NCBI GenBank assembly: GCA_021770825.1
Contig: JAETQD010000015.1
Span: 1 to 64,000 of the forward strand
Length of the DNA: 64,000 nt
Direction of reading: 5' to 3'
Source: Clostridium sp.
GTDB taxonomy: Bacteria; Bacillota; Clostridia; Lachnospirales; Lachnospiraceae
The notes beneath the pieces were generated by a model. The model made no database searches, was not told the origin of the DNA, and worked only from the letters and a program-made list of their open reading frames with translations. Positions 8,751-16,708 of the stretch are shown in pieces (the stretch's first letter is position 1; every line of letters begins with the position of its first letter). The translations under genes were made by a program, and so were the position numbers.

Positions 8751-9862
8751 ACTGCAATCTCCTTTGTAATTTCCTCATGCTTGCGCGAATCCAACTGATA
8801 CAGCATCATTTCCCTCGCATACCGGTCATTGCTTCCAGCTACCTCGCTTAAGTCGGTGTAGTCAAGCTGATGCTTTTCAAGACTTGCCGCCGCGTTCTTG
8901 CGTATGTACCAGTTGGAGCTGTGCATGGCTCCCATAAGCACATGCAAAACATCGCTTCCCTGATAAGAGGCAAGGGAAGTAATGCTGATTGCCGCATATT
9001 CCCAGTTCACCGTATCCTTATCAGAGGCAAATGCGAGCAGAGGCTCTTTTGCAGGCTCATAATAATAACGTCCAAAATACCGGATTGCCGAAAGACGCAG
9101 TTCCTTATTTTCATCCTGTTCACACATAATACGGAATATTCTTTCACAATAGTCTCCGGAACGAAACCGTATATAGTTAAGAACAGCCAGCTTTGTTTTA
9201 TCGGAAAAGCGTTCAAACCTCCCCCACAAAAGCTCCATCAGCTTTTCGTGGCTTCCTGTAAACGAAAGCAGACCGTCTGTCAGTATTTTTTCATGGAAGA
9301 AGCCGCCGTTCCTGTCAAGCAAAACAACAGCCTCTGCAACGTTTACCGCAGAACCAAAATCATAGAGCGCCTGCATGGCGTTTACGCGGCAGTAAAGACT
9401 GTCTTTTTTCATATATTCCACCAAAATATCCTGGACAGCGTCCACTGACATATGCTTTTTTAACTTATGTCTGGACAGAAAATATGCAAAATACGCCGCC
9501 TGCATGTTGTCCCTGTCCTTGTATAAAACGGTAAGGTACAGAATAACAGGCTGAATCTGCCTGTGGTATTCAGAAACTGCCTCGTCTTCTTCAGCCGACA
9601 AATGTTCGTCCATAACCCGGTCAAAGGCTATGAGGTTGTTCACATGAGAAAGCCTGCGCTGAAGATGCTTCATATATCCCGGAGACATTTCTTCACCGTT
9701 TCTCACTCTTTCCAGCTGCCGTTCCATTTCATCGGCAAAGCGTTTGCTTCTTTTCTCCAGACGCCATACCTTTCTTTTCATCAAAATGTTATATATAATA
9801 TTAAACACCAGCATGCTGATGCATACGGCTCCATAGCCGTAAAGCAGCACTTCGCTTCCCAA
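8747..9862 (-). CDS. Membrane-anchored helical-repeat (HEAT-like) protein of the exopolysaccharide operon
   Basis: A 371-residue protein with an N-terminal transmembrane helix (about 5-27) and a long cytosolic part of helical pairs resembling HEAT/armadillo repeats, for example WYIRKNAAASLEKH near residue 325 and the preceding AAISITSLASY. Such repeats act as protein-binding scaffolds. The gene starts at a TTG with GGGAGGTG seven bases upstream, and its stop overlaps the start of the glycosyltransferase gene by four bases, so the two products are probably made together and may form a complex. I do not recognise a named family with certainty; the repeat assignment is by pattern. Confidence 0.6.
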   Translation of the reverse strand: MGSEVLLYGYGAVCISMLVFNIIYNILMKRKVWRLEKRSKRFADEMERQLERVRNGEEMSPGYMKHLQRRLSHVNNLIAFDRVMDEHLSAEEDEAVSEYHRQIQPVILYLTVLYKDRDNMQAAYFAYFLSRHKLKKHMSVDAVQDILVEYMKKDSLYCRVNAMQALYDFGSAVNVAEAVVLLDRNGGFFHEKILTDGLLSFTGSHEKLMELLWGRFERFSDKTKLAVLNYIRFRSGDYCERIFRIMCEQDENKELRLSAIRYFGRYYYEPAKEPLLAFASDKDTVNWEYAAISITSLASYQGSDVLHVLMGAMHSSNWYIRKNAAASLEKHQLDYTDLSEVAGSNDRYAREMMLYQLDSRKHEEITKEIAV

Positions 9863-9889
9863 TGTTTTTCACCTCCCGGCCGGATTTTG

Positions 9890-12151
9890 TTATTCCAGCG
9901 TGTTCCAGTATTCCTGCAGCATATAATAAGACCGTTTCAGCCTTTCATGGGCAGTAACCTTTTTCCCCCAGCCCTCAAGCGGGAGAGAGGCCATATGAAT
10001 TCTGTATTCCGTATTGTCTGAAGAGCCTGCTCCCACATACATTTCTTCTATATGAAGGTTTTCTATGCCGTACTTCTCATAATAATCGTCATGTACCATC
10101 ATTTCCGAAGGATTTGAGAAATTAAGAAGCTGCCAGGGGAGCCGGATCTCCACATAATCCCCGGAAAAAATGAAGTCCGCCAGGGAGTCAAAATCCTCCG
10201 CCTCCGGATTGGCATTGCCGTAACGGAGCTTTCCCGTTTCGTACTTTTCACCGACAGGCAGCGTCGGGTCAACCGCAGGAAGAATATCCGAAACGGTCAG
10301 TGCCAGATAGATCGGCTTAAAAAGCGGACTATCTGCTTCTATCCGGTTTTCCTTATAATAAGGATTCATCGCATAATATTCATTGCCATATATGGACATC
10401 AGCACCTCGTATCTTTCCTGGACCAGCAGGCGGCTGTCATCCTTGCCATGTATCACCATAAGAAAATCGCTGGCATTCTCGAACGAAACATCATAGTTTT
10501 CGCAGTATGTACTGCCCGTTTTCGGTGTCGTATCAATCGGTATGTAAAGCGTGTCGTTTTCCTGATCCAGGTTTTCCTTTTTCAACAGGAAATACACAAA
10601 CTTTTCATCATATTTCGCGGAAAGCTCCATATCGCCGGACTCGATCACCAGGTCCTCTTTCGTCCACTCTGAAATATCCCCGTCCACATAGCAGATACTC
10701 TTCTCATCGCCGGGATCAAACGTAAGCAGCCCGAAATACTGCTCATTGGTCTGATAATCACTCCAGTAAGGGGTGTTATCCAGATCTACCGCATGCATGG
10801 TGTTCCATGTTCTCTTGAACCATTCGTCCTGCCATGTGAACACACAGCTTCCGGCACTTCCGGCCGCCATGATGTCCTTATAGCAGTCGATCAGTGCCTG
10901 CCCCTGTTCCTGCTCCGTCATATGTCCCTGATTGCGGTTTGTATTCCTGTCGATCTGCGCCATACCTCTGCCGGTTGTGACACCGTATTCTGAAATGACC
11001 ACAGGTATTGTATGATATCGGTTGAGCGCTCTCAGATAAGCCGCATATGTATTAAAACGGCCATAGGAGTCATAGTAATCGGCGTCTGTCAGATATTCCT
11101 CGATGCGCGGCGCGTTCAGCAGTGAAATTCTGTACTCCCAAAAAGCCTTTCCCTCCGCTCCCATACTTTCTTCTATTTCCTCGTCCGTATATTGTTCGGA
11201 TTCCCGCATAATTTCCAGATAGTCCGGAAAATATGAATATACATGATACGAGGCAAACATCCCCGAGAGAAACGAGTCCGTACTCTTTATGTGTTCCACA
11301 TCCACGCAGGCCATTTTCTGCCTGTAAGCCGTGGTAACGACCGGATATTTGAATGGATCCGTGGTGGGCCAGTTGGCGAAGGCGACCAGTCTCTGTTCCT
11401 TATATCTTTCACTTTCATATTCGATTATTTTATCTCCCACCTGACACAGCATGGCCTCAAAGGGGGAAGCGTCCTCGGTCGTATAAAGATACTCACCGGA
11501 AAAACTTTTTTTATCCTCACAGTTCTGATTTGTGTAGGTAACCGTGCTGTCTTCCCATTCCACACCAAGAATATAGCCGATCACCCACTGCGAAATGTCC
11601 TTCCGGTAGCTGCCGTTTCCCTTATTTCCATAAGACAAAGACAAATTCCGGTTGCCGTGAATGACATCCACCATTGTCCGGCAGTCATTCAGCAGGGTCT
11701 GTAAAAACTCGTCATCGAAGGCATCGCTGTGTGAGTATAGGATATAATCGCTCACCCAAACACCCTGGAGCAGATAGAGGGGTTCCTCGCGCCCTTGATT
11801 GTACTCATAAAAAGCGTTATAAAAATCATCGTGGAGAATGGTATACACACGTATCGTATTGGCCCCGAGATCCTGTATTTCCTCAAACCAGCGCAGATAC
11901 GTTTCCTTATCTATGGCAAAATCCGTAGCCCACTCTCCGGGAATTCCCACACCCAGATTCACCCCGCGTATTTCAAAGGGGACGTATTGCCCGTTTTTTT
12001 CCATGTAGATTGTGGTTTCGTCCGTCTTCATGAAGGTTGTCGCCTTTTTTTCCGGCTTGAGATCTACATAAATGCCCAAATGATAATAGGCGGCATTCCA
12101 TATAAACAGTGCAAGCACAGCAGCGCATGCAGCTATAATAAACTTTTTCAA
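9890..12151 (-). CDS. Membrane-anchored TIM-barrel glycoside hydrolase
   Basis: A 753-residue protein with a signal anchor (about 3-22) and an extracellular catalytic region resembling GH2/GH5-type barrels. IRGVNLGVGIPGEW near 61-74 and ANTIRVYTI near 97-105 match early barrel strands. GVEWED at 196-201 offers a candidate acid/base Glu, and VISEYGVTTGRG (Glu near 388) a candidate nucleophile. The last 300 residues look like a beta-rich accessory domain. It starts at TTG with a GGAGG upstream. Exopolysaccharide operons usually carry a hydrolase that edits the polymer, and this gene, two upstream of the synthase, fits. The exact GH family would need a profile search. Confidence 0.75.
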   Translation of the reverse strand: MKKFIIAACAAVLALFIWNAAYYHLGIYVDLKPEKKATTFMKTDETTIYMEKNGQYVPFEIRGVNLGVGIPGEWATDFAIDKETYLRWFEEIQDLGANTIRVYTILHDDFYNAFYEYNQGREEPLYLLQGVWVSDYILYSHSDAFDDEFLQTLLNDCRTMVDVIHGNRNLSLSYGNKGNGSYRKDISQWVIGYILGVEWEDSTVTYTNQNCEDKKSFSGEYLYTTEDASPFEAMLCQVGDKIIEYESERYKEQRLVAFANWPTTDPFKYPVVTTAYRQKMACVDVEHIKSTDSFLSGMFASYHVYSYFPDYLEIMRESEQYTDEEIEESMGAEGKAFWEYRISLLNAPRIEEYLTDADYYDSYGRFNTYAAYLRALNRYHTIPVVISEYGVTTGRGMAQIDRNTNRNQGHMTEQEQGQALIDCYKDIMAAGSAGSCVFTWQDEWFKRTWNTMHAVDLDNTPYWSDYQTNEQYFGLLTFDPGDEKSICYVDGDISEWTKEDLVIESGDMELSAKYDEKFVYFLLKKENLDQENDTLYIPIDTTPKTGSTYCENYDVSFENASDFLMVIHGKDDSRLLVQERYEVLMSIYGNEYYAMNPYYKENRIEADSPLFKPIYLALTVSDILPAVDPTLPVGEKYETGKLRYGNANPEAEDFDSLADFIFSGDYVEIRLPWQLLNFSNPSEMMVHDDYYEKYGIENLHIEEMYVGAGSSDNTEYRIHMASLPLEGWGKKVTAHERLKRSYYMLQEYWNTLE

Positions 12152-12181
12152 GGAAAACTCACCGTCCTCCGCAGTATAATC

Positions 12182-13660
12182 TTAATGGTCATATTTCTTA
12201 TTTCGCGATGGATGAGCGTCGGCCTGAAGCGCATCGATATTATTGTCAAGCCATTGACCTCTTTCCAGGAGCCAGTTCTTAAGCTGAGCAACGGCTTCCT
12301 CATGGCTGTACACGTTGCGTGTTTCCGGTTTAAGAGGCGCCCACTTCGTTATCACCTCGCTCCACCTTTCGTTGTTTCTCTCGATTGCCGGACCCAGATA
12401 ACTCAAGGTCTCGTCAATATAATTCATCAGGTACTCATCACTCAGATAAGATTTCCGAAGCTGCCTGTATCTTTCAATGATATGCTGCGCAAACTCCTCA
12501 TCCTTGAACAGCATAAAATAGAACGGGCGGTTCGGCATTGTAAACCCCTCTGTGTCAATCACGTCATCGGGGAAATTGTCGCAGGCGTTGTTAAAATCCC
12601 ATACACAGAGCTTATATTTTTCGCCGATTGCCTTATACATATATGTGGAGTACCGTCCGGCGTCCACATTCTTGGAAAACTCATTTATAATGAAGTAATC
12701 TACAAAGCTGTCTTCGTCGATCCAATTCCAGTAGCCGTAATTTTCAGTATCATGGTCATAGGAATAGAGTGATTTCTCGAAAGCCGCAAAATCAAGCTCG
12801 ATATCCTTCGCGACCTCCTCCGTCAACCTGTTTTTCCCAGGGTAGCGGATGGCGATATCATCATTTACACGCCCGATCCTTTCAGTAAACGTGTAAATAT
12901 CACGGATGGATTCTATATCTTCCTCCGTCGGACGGTCTATTCTCAGCAGATACCCTGTGGCTTCTGAATTTTTCACATTCATTTTCAGATTCAGCCTGCA
13001 GTCATCACCGTTTGTTATGCTTTCTGTCATAAGGTAAAGCCCCCTGTAATCCCCGTCGAGAATCACCTCGCAAAACCGTACATTGGGCGCCCAGTCCATA
13101 ATTTCGCCGGAAATGTTGTACCACATATAGTTGCGCACCAACGATTTATCCAGATAGGGACCATGAAGCACCCATTCGCTGTGGGCGTCCATGCCCATTA
13201 CGGAAACGGCGTTGTCCTTACCGTCCTCGTCAATAAACTTCAACAAGTACGGGCTTTTCTCAAAACGTCTGGAGGCGTGGCCGCGGATACGGAATTGACT
13301 CGACACAGTAAAGGCAGGTGTGTCGGACAGGCGGTTGCCGCCGTTCTCATTGTCGATGACAGAGATTTCGGCCTCGATGAACGAAGTACCGTCCTCAGCC
13401 GTTGTGTAGATCTCCTCTCCGAACATGTCAACCTGATCTGTCGGCGCACCCGGTATTTCCTGTCCGCCGGTATCGATGATAACCAACGGCAGATGGCTGC
13501 ACAACTGTGATCCGTCGTCCTCGCATTCCTCATACTGCCTGTACGTCAGGTGCTGGTGTACACGGCCCCTCTGCTGTTCTTCCGTTTCCGCAGGAACCGA
13601 CATGGCCGCAACAGCAAACATAATGACCGCCATGACAATGCCAGATATTTTGTATTTCAT
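12182..13660 (-). CDS. Secreted CotH-family protein (spore-coat-kinase-like)
   Basis: A 492-residue exported protein with a signal peptide of about 26 residues. It carries the CotH kinase-fold signature: FRIRGHASRRFEKSPY (about 123-138) with the Lys of YLLKF, VLHGPYLDKSLVRN near 165-178, GLYLMTESI near 207-215, INEFSKNVDAGRY near 325-337, and the WDFNNA metal-binding motif near 354-359. CotH of Bacillus subtilis phosphorylates spore coat proteins. Here the gene lies in a polysaccharide operon, so its substrate is unknown. I chose the ATG at 13660 because GGAGG lies nine bases upstream; the ATG at 13669 abuts that site and is unlikely. Confidence 0.88.
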   Translation of the reverse strand: MKYKISGIVMAVIMFAVAAMSVPAETEEQQRGRVHQHLTYRQYEECEDDGSQLCSHLPLVIIDTGGQEIPGAPTDQVDMFGEEIYTTAEDGTSFIEAEISVIDNENGGNRLSDTPAFTVSSQFRIRGHASRRFEKSPYLLKFIDEDGKDNAVSVMGMDAHSEWVLHGPYLDKSLVRNYMWYNISGEIMDWAPNVRFCEVILDGDYRGLYLMTESITNGDDCRLNLKMNVKNSEATGYLLRIDRPTEEDIESIRDIYTFTERIGRVNDDIAIRYPGKNRLTEEVAKDIELDFAAFEKSLYSYDHDTENYGYWNWIDEDSFVDYFIINEFSKNVDAGRYSTYMYKAIGEKYKLCVWDFNNACDNFPDDVIDTEGFTMPNRPFYFMLFKDEEFAQHIIERYRQLRKSYLSDEYLMNYIDETLSYLGPAIERNNERWSEVITKWAPLKPETRNVYSHEEAVAQLKNWLLERGQWLDNNIDALQADAHPSRNKKYDH

Positions 13661-13690
13661 TTCGGTCATCCTCCTTTTGAAAATTACAGA

Positions 13691-14368
13691 CTAGCTGCTG
13701 ATATCATCGTTTTGCATAACGATATTAAAATACTCAATATTTCCTATGGCATATACTTCATCCGTTATGCTGTTTCCCTGTTTCCTTTTTTTATCCACAA
13801 GCTTTCTGCTCAGCTCATATATAAATTCCACGTCTTTTTCTGTGGTATTTTTTACTCTCAGCACTGCTTTTATTGCGTAATGCTGGAAAATCAGAGCCTC
13901 AATTCGTTCCTCGTTTATACGGGCCGTCCGTACAATAAGCAGCATTCTGTTGTCATTACGTATTCTGCCGAAAACAAGCATAACCGCAAACACAAAGACG
14001 CTTCCGGCGGACGCCACAAGATAATCCCCGGCGCCGCAGCATATTCCAACTACAATCGTCCAGAAAATATAGACTGTATCTCTTGAATCTTTGATCGCAG
14101 TACGGAAACGGACAATTGACAGCGCACCGACCATACCTAAAGACATTGCCAGGTTGTTTCCAATTACAATCATAACCGTAGTCGTAATAATGGTCAGTAC
14201 CACTAAGGACACATTAAATTTTTTGCTGTAAATGCTTCCGTCATGGGAAAGGCGGTAGGATAAAAATATAAAACAGGCTATAACAGTTGCCACAGTCAGG
14301 CGTGTGATGATAACCTCCAACGATAAATCATTGGCCGAGCCAAACATTTCAAAAAGTTGTTGTTTCAT
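13691..14368 (-). CDS. DUF4956 family membrane protein
   Basis: A 225-residue protein with three to four N-terminal membrane helices (about 15-140) and a cytosolic alpha/beta C-terminal domain of about 85 residues. The loop GNNLAMSLGMVGALSIVRFR followed by TAIKDSRDTVYIFW is the family hallmark of DUF4956. The family has no established function but is often found beside VTC-domain and CotH genes, as it is here. The ATG at 14368 has a GAGAGG ribosome-binding site seven bases upstream; a GTG fifteen bases earlier is possible but follows the previous stop immediately. Confidence 0.87.
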   Translation of the reverse strand: MKQQLFEMFGSANDLSLEVIITRLTVATVIACFIFLSYRLSHDGSIYSKKFNVSLVVLTIITTTVMIVIGNNLAMSLGMVGALSIVRFRTAIKDSRDTVYIFWTIVVGICCGAGDYLVASAGSVFVFAVMLVFGRIRNDNRMLLIVRTARINEERIEALIFQHYAIKAVLRVKNTTEKDVEFIYELSRKLVDKKRKQGNSITDEVYAIGNIEYFNIVMQNDDISS

Positions 14369-14383
14369 ATATGTACCTCTCAC

Positions 14384-15079
14384 TCAAGTTTGATTATGCA
14401 GCCCTACGCTTCTTGACATGCAGTATTTGCTTACAGAAAGCTCGGAACGGTTGGCTGCACTGACTAAGTCTTTTATGTAACTTAGCAGAAATCCGTTGTA
14501 TTTTACTTCGAGCACCGCATGAAAGGGATCCAATACTGGGTACTGCAGAAGCTGAGATGAAAAAATATCGAAGCAGGCTTCCGTTGCCACAATATTGCTG
14601 TCCAGTGTAATCCGAATATTGTTTTCCCTGGCGATGTACGCCCTGCGCCGGTATTCCACCACCGCCTTTGGTCTGTAACACATACGGCTCATAAGACCGT
14701 AGCACTCCGCGGCAAATGGCTCACTGTAATGTAAAAGCGGCGAATAGTCACAGCGAATCAGCCGCTTTGCATCCTCTTTTTTCATAAGAAGAGAGCGCTT
14801 TTTCTGATAGACCCCTTCCTTCTGCTTCATCTCCAGCATGGCAAAATCAGCATTCGTATCATATATCCGCAGGCGGATTTTCCTCCTCAGCTCCATACCG
14901 TCTATTTTGTCCATATAGTCGCTGTCATTTAAAGTGTCAAAATACAAAGACCGAATACGGTAGCCAATGTCTCCATTATGCTGATCTTCCATCATGATAC
15001 TGCCAAGGCGCCCACACAGCTTTTTGCCATCTATGACCGTCATCAGGTATTTCTTTTCCTGCCGCAGTACTTCATTCAT
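14384..15079 (-). CDS. VTC-domain (polyphosphate-polymerase-like) protein
   Basis: A 231-residue cytosolic protein with the tunnel-shaped VTC fold of yeast Vtc4, the polyphosphate polymerase. Conserved basic and acidic positions visible in order are: QEKKYLM (8-14), RIRSLYFDT (about 42-50), RRKIRLRIYD (about 65-74), LEMKQK (about 82-87), KKRS, PKAVVEYRRRAY, ITLDSNI and LEVKYNG. These cover the strand-lining Arg/Lys residues and the metal-binding Glu of active family members. The start ATG has GGGAGGG seven bases upstream. It is the first gene of the twelve-gene operon. Polyphosphate synthesis is plausible but untested; some family members may use other substrates. Confidence 0.85.
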   Translation of the reverse strand: MNEVLRQEKKYLMTVIDGKKLCGRLGSIMMEDQHNGDIGYRIRSLYFDTLNDSDYMDKIDGMELRRKIRLRIYDTNADFAMLEMKQKEGVYQKKRSLLMKKEDAKRLIRCDYSPLLHYSEPFAAECYGLMSRMCYRPKAVVEYRRRAYIARENNIRITLDSNIVATEACFDIFSSQLLQYPVLDPFHAVLEVKYNGFLLSYIKDLVSAANRSELSVSKYCMSRSVGLHNQT

Positions 15080-15150
15080 TTGCGAACCCTCCCCTGATGG
15101 AAAAGTAATTTCAGCAGCTTTGCTGTTACAGGTAAAAAACTACATTTTTC

Positions 15151-15195
15151 ATTATACAAATTTTCATAGGATTCCACCCTATACTAAAGTATAGG
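15151..15195 (-). promoter_or_regulatory. Putative promoter and 18-bp palindromic operator of the VTC/CotH/GT2 operon
   Basis: On the minus strand a TATAAT (15151-15156) lies about 70 bases before the start of the first operon gene. No -35 consensus lies at the expected distance. Instead, a dyad with perfect 8-bp arms, CCTATACT-AA-AGTATAGG (15178-15195), sits over and just upstream of the -35 position. That arrangement suits binding of a transcriptional activator. The sequence is directly seen; its function is inferred. Confidence 0.45.
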
Positions 15196-15217
15196 TTTTT
15201 GGTGAAAGGCTTTTGTT

Positions 15218-15254
15218 AAAAAAACAGCCCCAGCGCGTCCATTGGCGCCGGGGC
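15218..15254 (-). terminator. Intrinsic-terminator-like hairpin upstream of the VTC operon
   Basis: Ten-base arms (15227-15236 and 15245-15254, one mismatch) form a G+C-rich stem with an 8-base loop, followed on the minus strand by seven T residues (15218-15224). It reads as a minus-strand terminator although no minus-strand gene lies upstream. It could block antisense transcription from the phosphofructokinase gene or act as a leader attenuator if a promoter lies farther upstream. Confidence 0.55.
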
Positions 15255-15354
15255 CGTCTAAAAAGGGGAGGATAAGTATTAATCTTTCTCTTTGGTGATA
15301 CTCCTATTATTACCGCTTTTTCCTGTTCTATACCATTCTTTTGAAAAAACCGGA

Positions 15355-15383
15355 TTGATTTTCCCAAATACATTTTCTATAAT
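15355..15383 (+). promoter_or_regulatory. Housekeeping promoter of the PPi-phosphofructokinase gene
   Basis: TTGATT (15355-15360) and TATAAT (15378-15383) are separated by 17 bases, close to the vegetative sigma consensus. The start codon of the downstream gene follows about 41 bases later. Confidence 0.75.
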
Positions 15384-15424
15384 AGGTTCATCAATGCGAA
15401 ATGCATTACAGATTGGAGAATCAT

Positions 15425-16639
15425 ATGAAAAATCTTGTAATTGGACAGTCGGGCGGACCGACTGCCGTCATCAATGCCAGCCTTTACGGTGCCATAAAAG
15501 CCTGGAAGGAATCCGGAAACGAGGGACATGTACTGGGAATGATCAACGGAATCGAGGGATTCCTCTCCGACGAGGTCATGGACATGTCTGCAGACCTCTC
15601 CGATGAGGAGCTGGAGCTTTTAAAGCTGACCCCCGCTGCTTACCTTGGCTCCTGCCGCTATAAGCTTCCGGAGGACTTAACAAATGCCGTTTACCCCGCC
15701 ATCTTCGATAATTTCCGTGAAATGAATATCGGATATTTCCTTTATGTGGGCGGAAACGATTCCATGGACACGGTGGACAAGCTTTCCCGCTATGCTGCCA
15801 CTGTGGGAAGCGATGTCCGTTTCATCGGCGTTCCCAAAACCATCGACAATGACCTGGTTCTCACGGACCATACCCCCGGCTTCGGAAGCGCCGCCAAATA
15901 CGTGGCATCCACGGTCAGGGAAATCGTTCTGGACGCATCCGTTTACCAGCAAAAATCCGTCACCATCGTGGAAATCATGGGACGCCACGCCGGATGGCTC
16001 ACTGCCGCCAGCCGGATGGCCAGAAAATTTGAAGGCGATAACCCGTACTTAATTTACCTCCCGGAGGCCCCCTTTGAGCTGGAAGCTTTCTACCATGATC
16101 TGGAAGAGGCCTTCAAAAAGAGCCCCAACGTGGTGGTATGCGTCTCCGAAGGAATTGCCGATGCAGGCGGAACCTTCATCTGCGAATATTCCGATGCGGC
16201 AAAGTTAGACTCCTTCGGCCACAAAATGCTCACAGGCTGCGGAGAAATTCTGGAAACCTTTGTCCGCGACAAATTCGGCGTTAAGGTCCGCTCCATCGAA
16301 TTGAACGTGAACCAGAGATGCAGCGGCATGATGGTATCAAAAACCGATGTGGAGGAAGCTGCCATGGCCGGATATGAAGGCGTAAAGGCGGCCCTCTCCG
16401 GAGAAACAGGAAAGATGGTTGCCTTTAAACGGGAAAGCAGCTCCCCTTACCGCATGAGCTGCCAGACCGAAAATGTCACGCTCATCTGCAATCAGGAAAA
16501 GAAATTCCCAAAAGAATGGATTTCCCCGGAAGGAAACGATATTCTCGATGCCTTTCTCTCCTATGCCCTTCCCCTCATTGAAGGCGAGCCGGAACGCATG
16601 ATGGAAAACGGCCTTCCCAAATATCTGTACCGAAAATAG
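15425..16639 (+). CDS. pfp: 6-phosphofructokinase, PPi-type
   Basis: A 404-residue cytosolic enzyme of glycolysis that phosphorylates fructose 6-phosphate. IGQSGGPTAVINAS forms the N-terminal phosphate-binding loop. GGNDSMDT and GVPKTIDNDL are the active-site motifs; the Lys in PKTIDND and the Asp before Ser in GGNDS are typical of PPi-dependent rather than ATP-dependent enzymes. MGRHAGWL and the length near 400 residues also fit the PPi class. I chose the ATG at 15425 because GGAG lies six to seven bases upstream; an in-frame ATG at 15401 has no such site. The gene is monocistronic with its own promoter and terminator. PPi use is inferred from motifs. Confidence 0.9.
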   Translation: MKNLVIGQSGGPTAVINASLYGAIKAWKESGNEGHVLGMINGIEGFLSDEVMDMSADLSDEELELLKLTPAAYLGSCRYKLPEDLTNAVYPAIFDNFREMNIGYFLYVGGNDSMDTVDKLSRYAATVGSDVRFIGVPKTIDNDLVLTDHTPGFGSAAKYVASTVREIVLDASVYQQKSVTIVEIMGRHAGWLTAASRMARKFEGDNPYLIYLPEAPFELEAFYHDLEEAFKKSPNVVVCVSEGIADAGGTFICEYSDAAKLDSFGHKMLTGCGEILETFVRDKFGVKVRSIELNVNQRCSGMMVSKTDVEEAAMAGYEGVKAALSGETGKMVAFKRESSSPYRMSCQTENVTLICNQEKKFPKEWISPEGNDILDAFLSYALPLIEGEPERMMENGLPKYLYRK

Positions 16640-16656
16640 CTGTCCTTGACAGACAA

Positions 16657-16706
16657 ATGCCCCACACAGGATTTTCCCAATTCCAATCCTGTATGGGGCA
16701 TCTTTT
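16657..16706 (+). terminator. Terminator between pfp and the convergent spoIID-like gene
   Basis: A long hairpin with arms around ATGCCCCACACAGGATT and AATCCTGTATGGGGCAT is followed by CTTTTTCC on the plus strand. It lies 17 bases after the pfp stop and just before the end of the convergent gene, and may serve both directions. Confidence 0.85.
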
Positions 16707-16708
16707 TC

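Larger units (their letters stand above)
15080..15424. other. Divergent intergenic region between the VTC operon and the phosphofructokinase gene
   Basis: This 345-base gene-free stretch separates two divergent transcription units. It holds a -10-like TATAAT and an 18-bp dyad for the minus-strand operon, an intrinsic-terminator-like hairpin reading on the minus strand, and a consensus promoter for the plus-strand phosphofructokinase gene. No convincing small ORF or riboswitch was found. Confidence 0.7.

Noticed and set aside
15100..15130. A GCAAAGC stretch in the leader of the VTC operon, reminiscent of the cyclic-di-GMP-I riboswitch core
   Set aside because: Only the short core matches; the upstream conserved half and the tetraloop receptor are absent, and the leader is too short.
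15179..15373. Open reading frame of 64 codons on the minus strand over the intergenic region
   Set aside because: It runs through the terminator-like hairpin, has no ribosome-binding site and no recognisable similarity.
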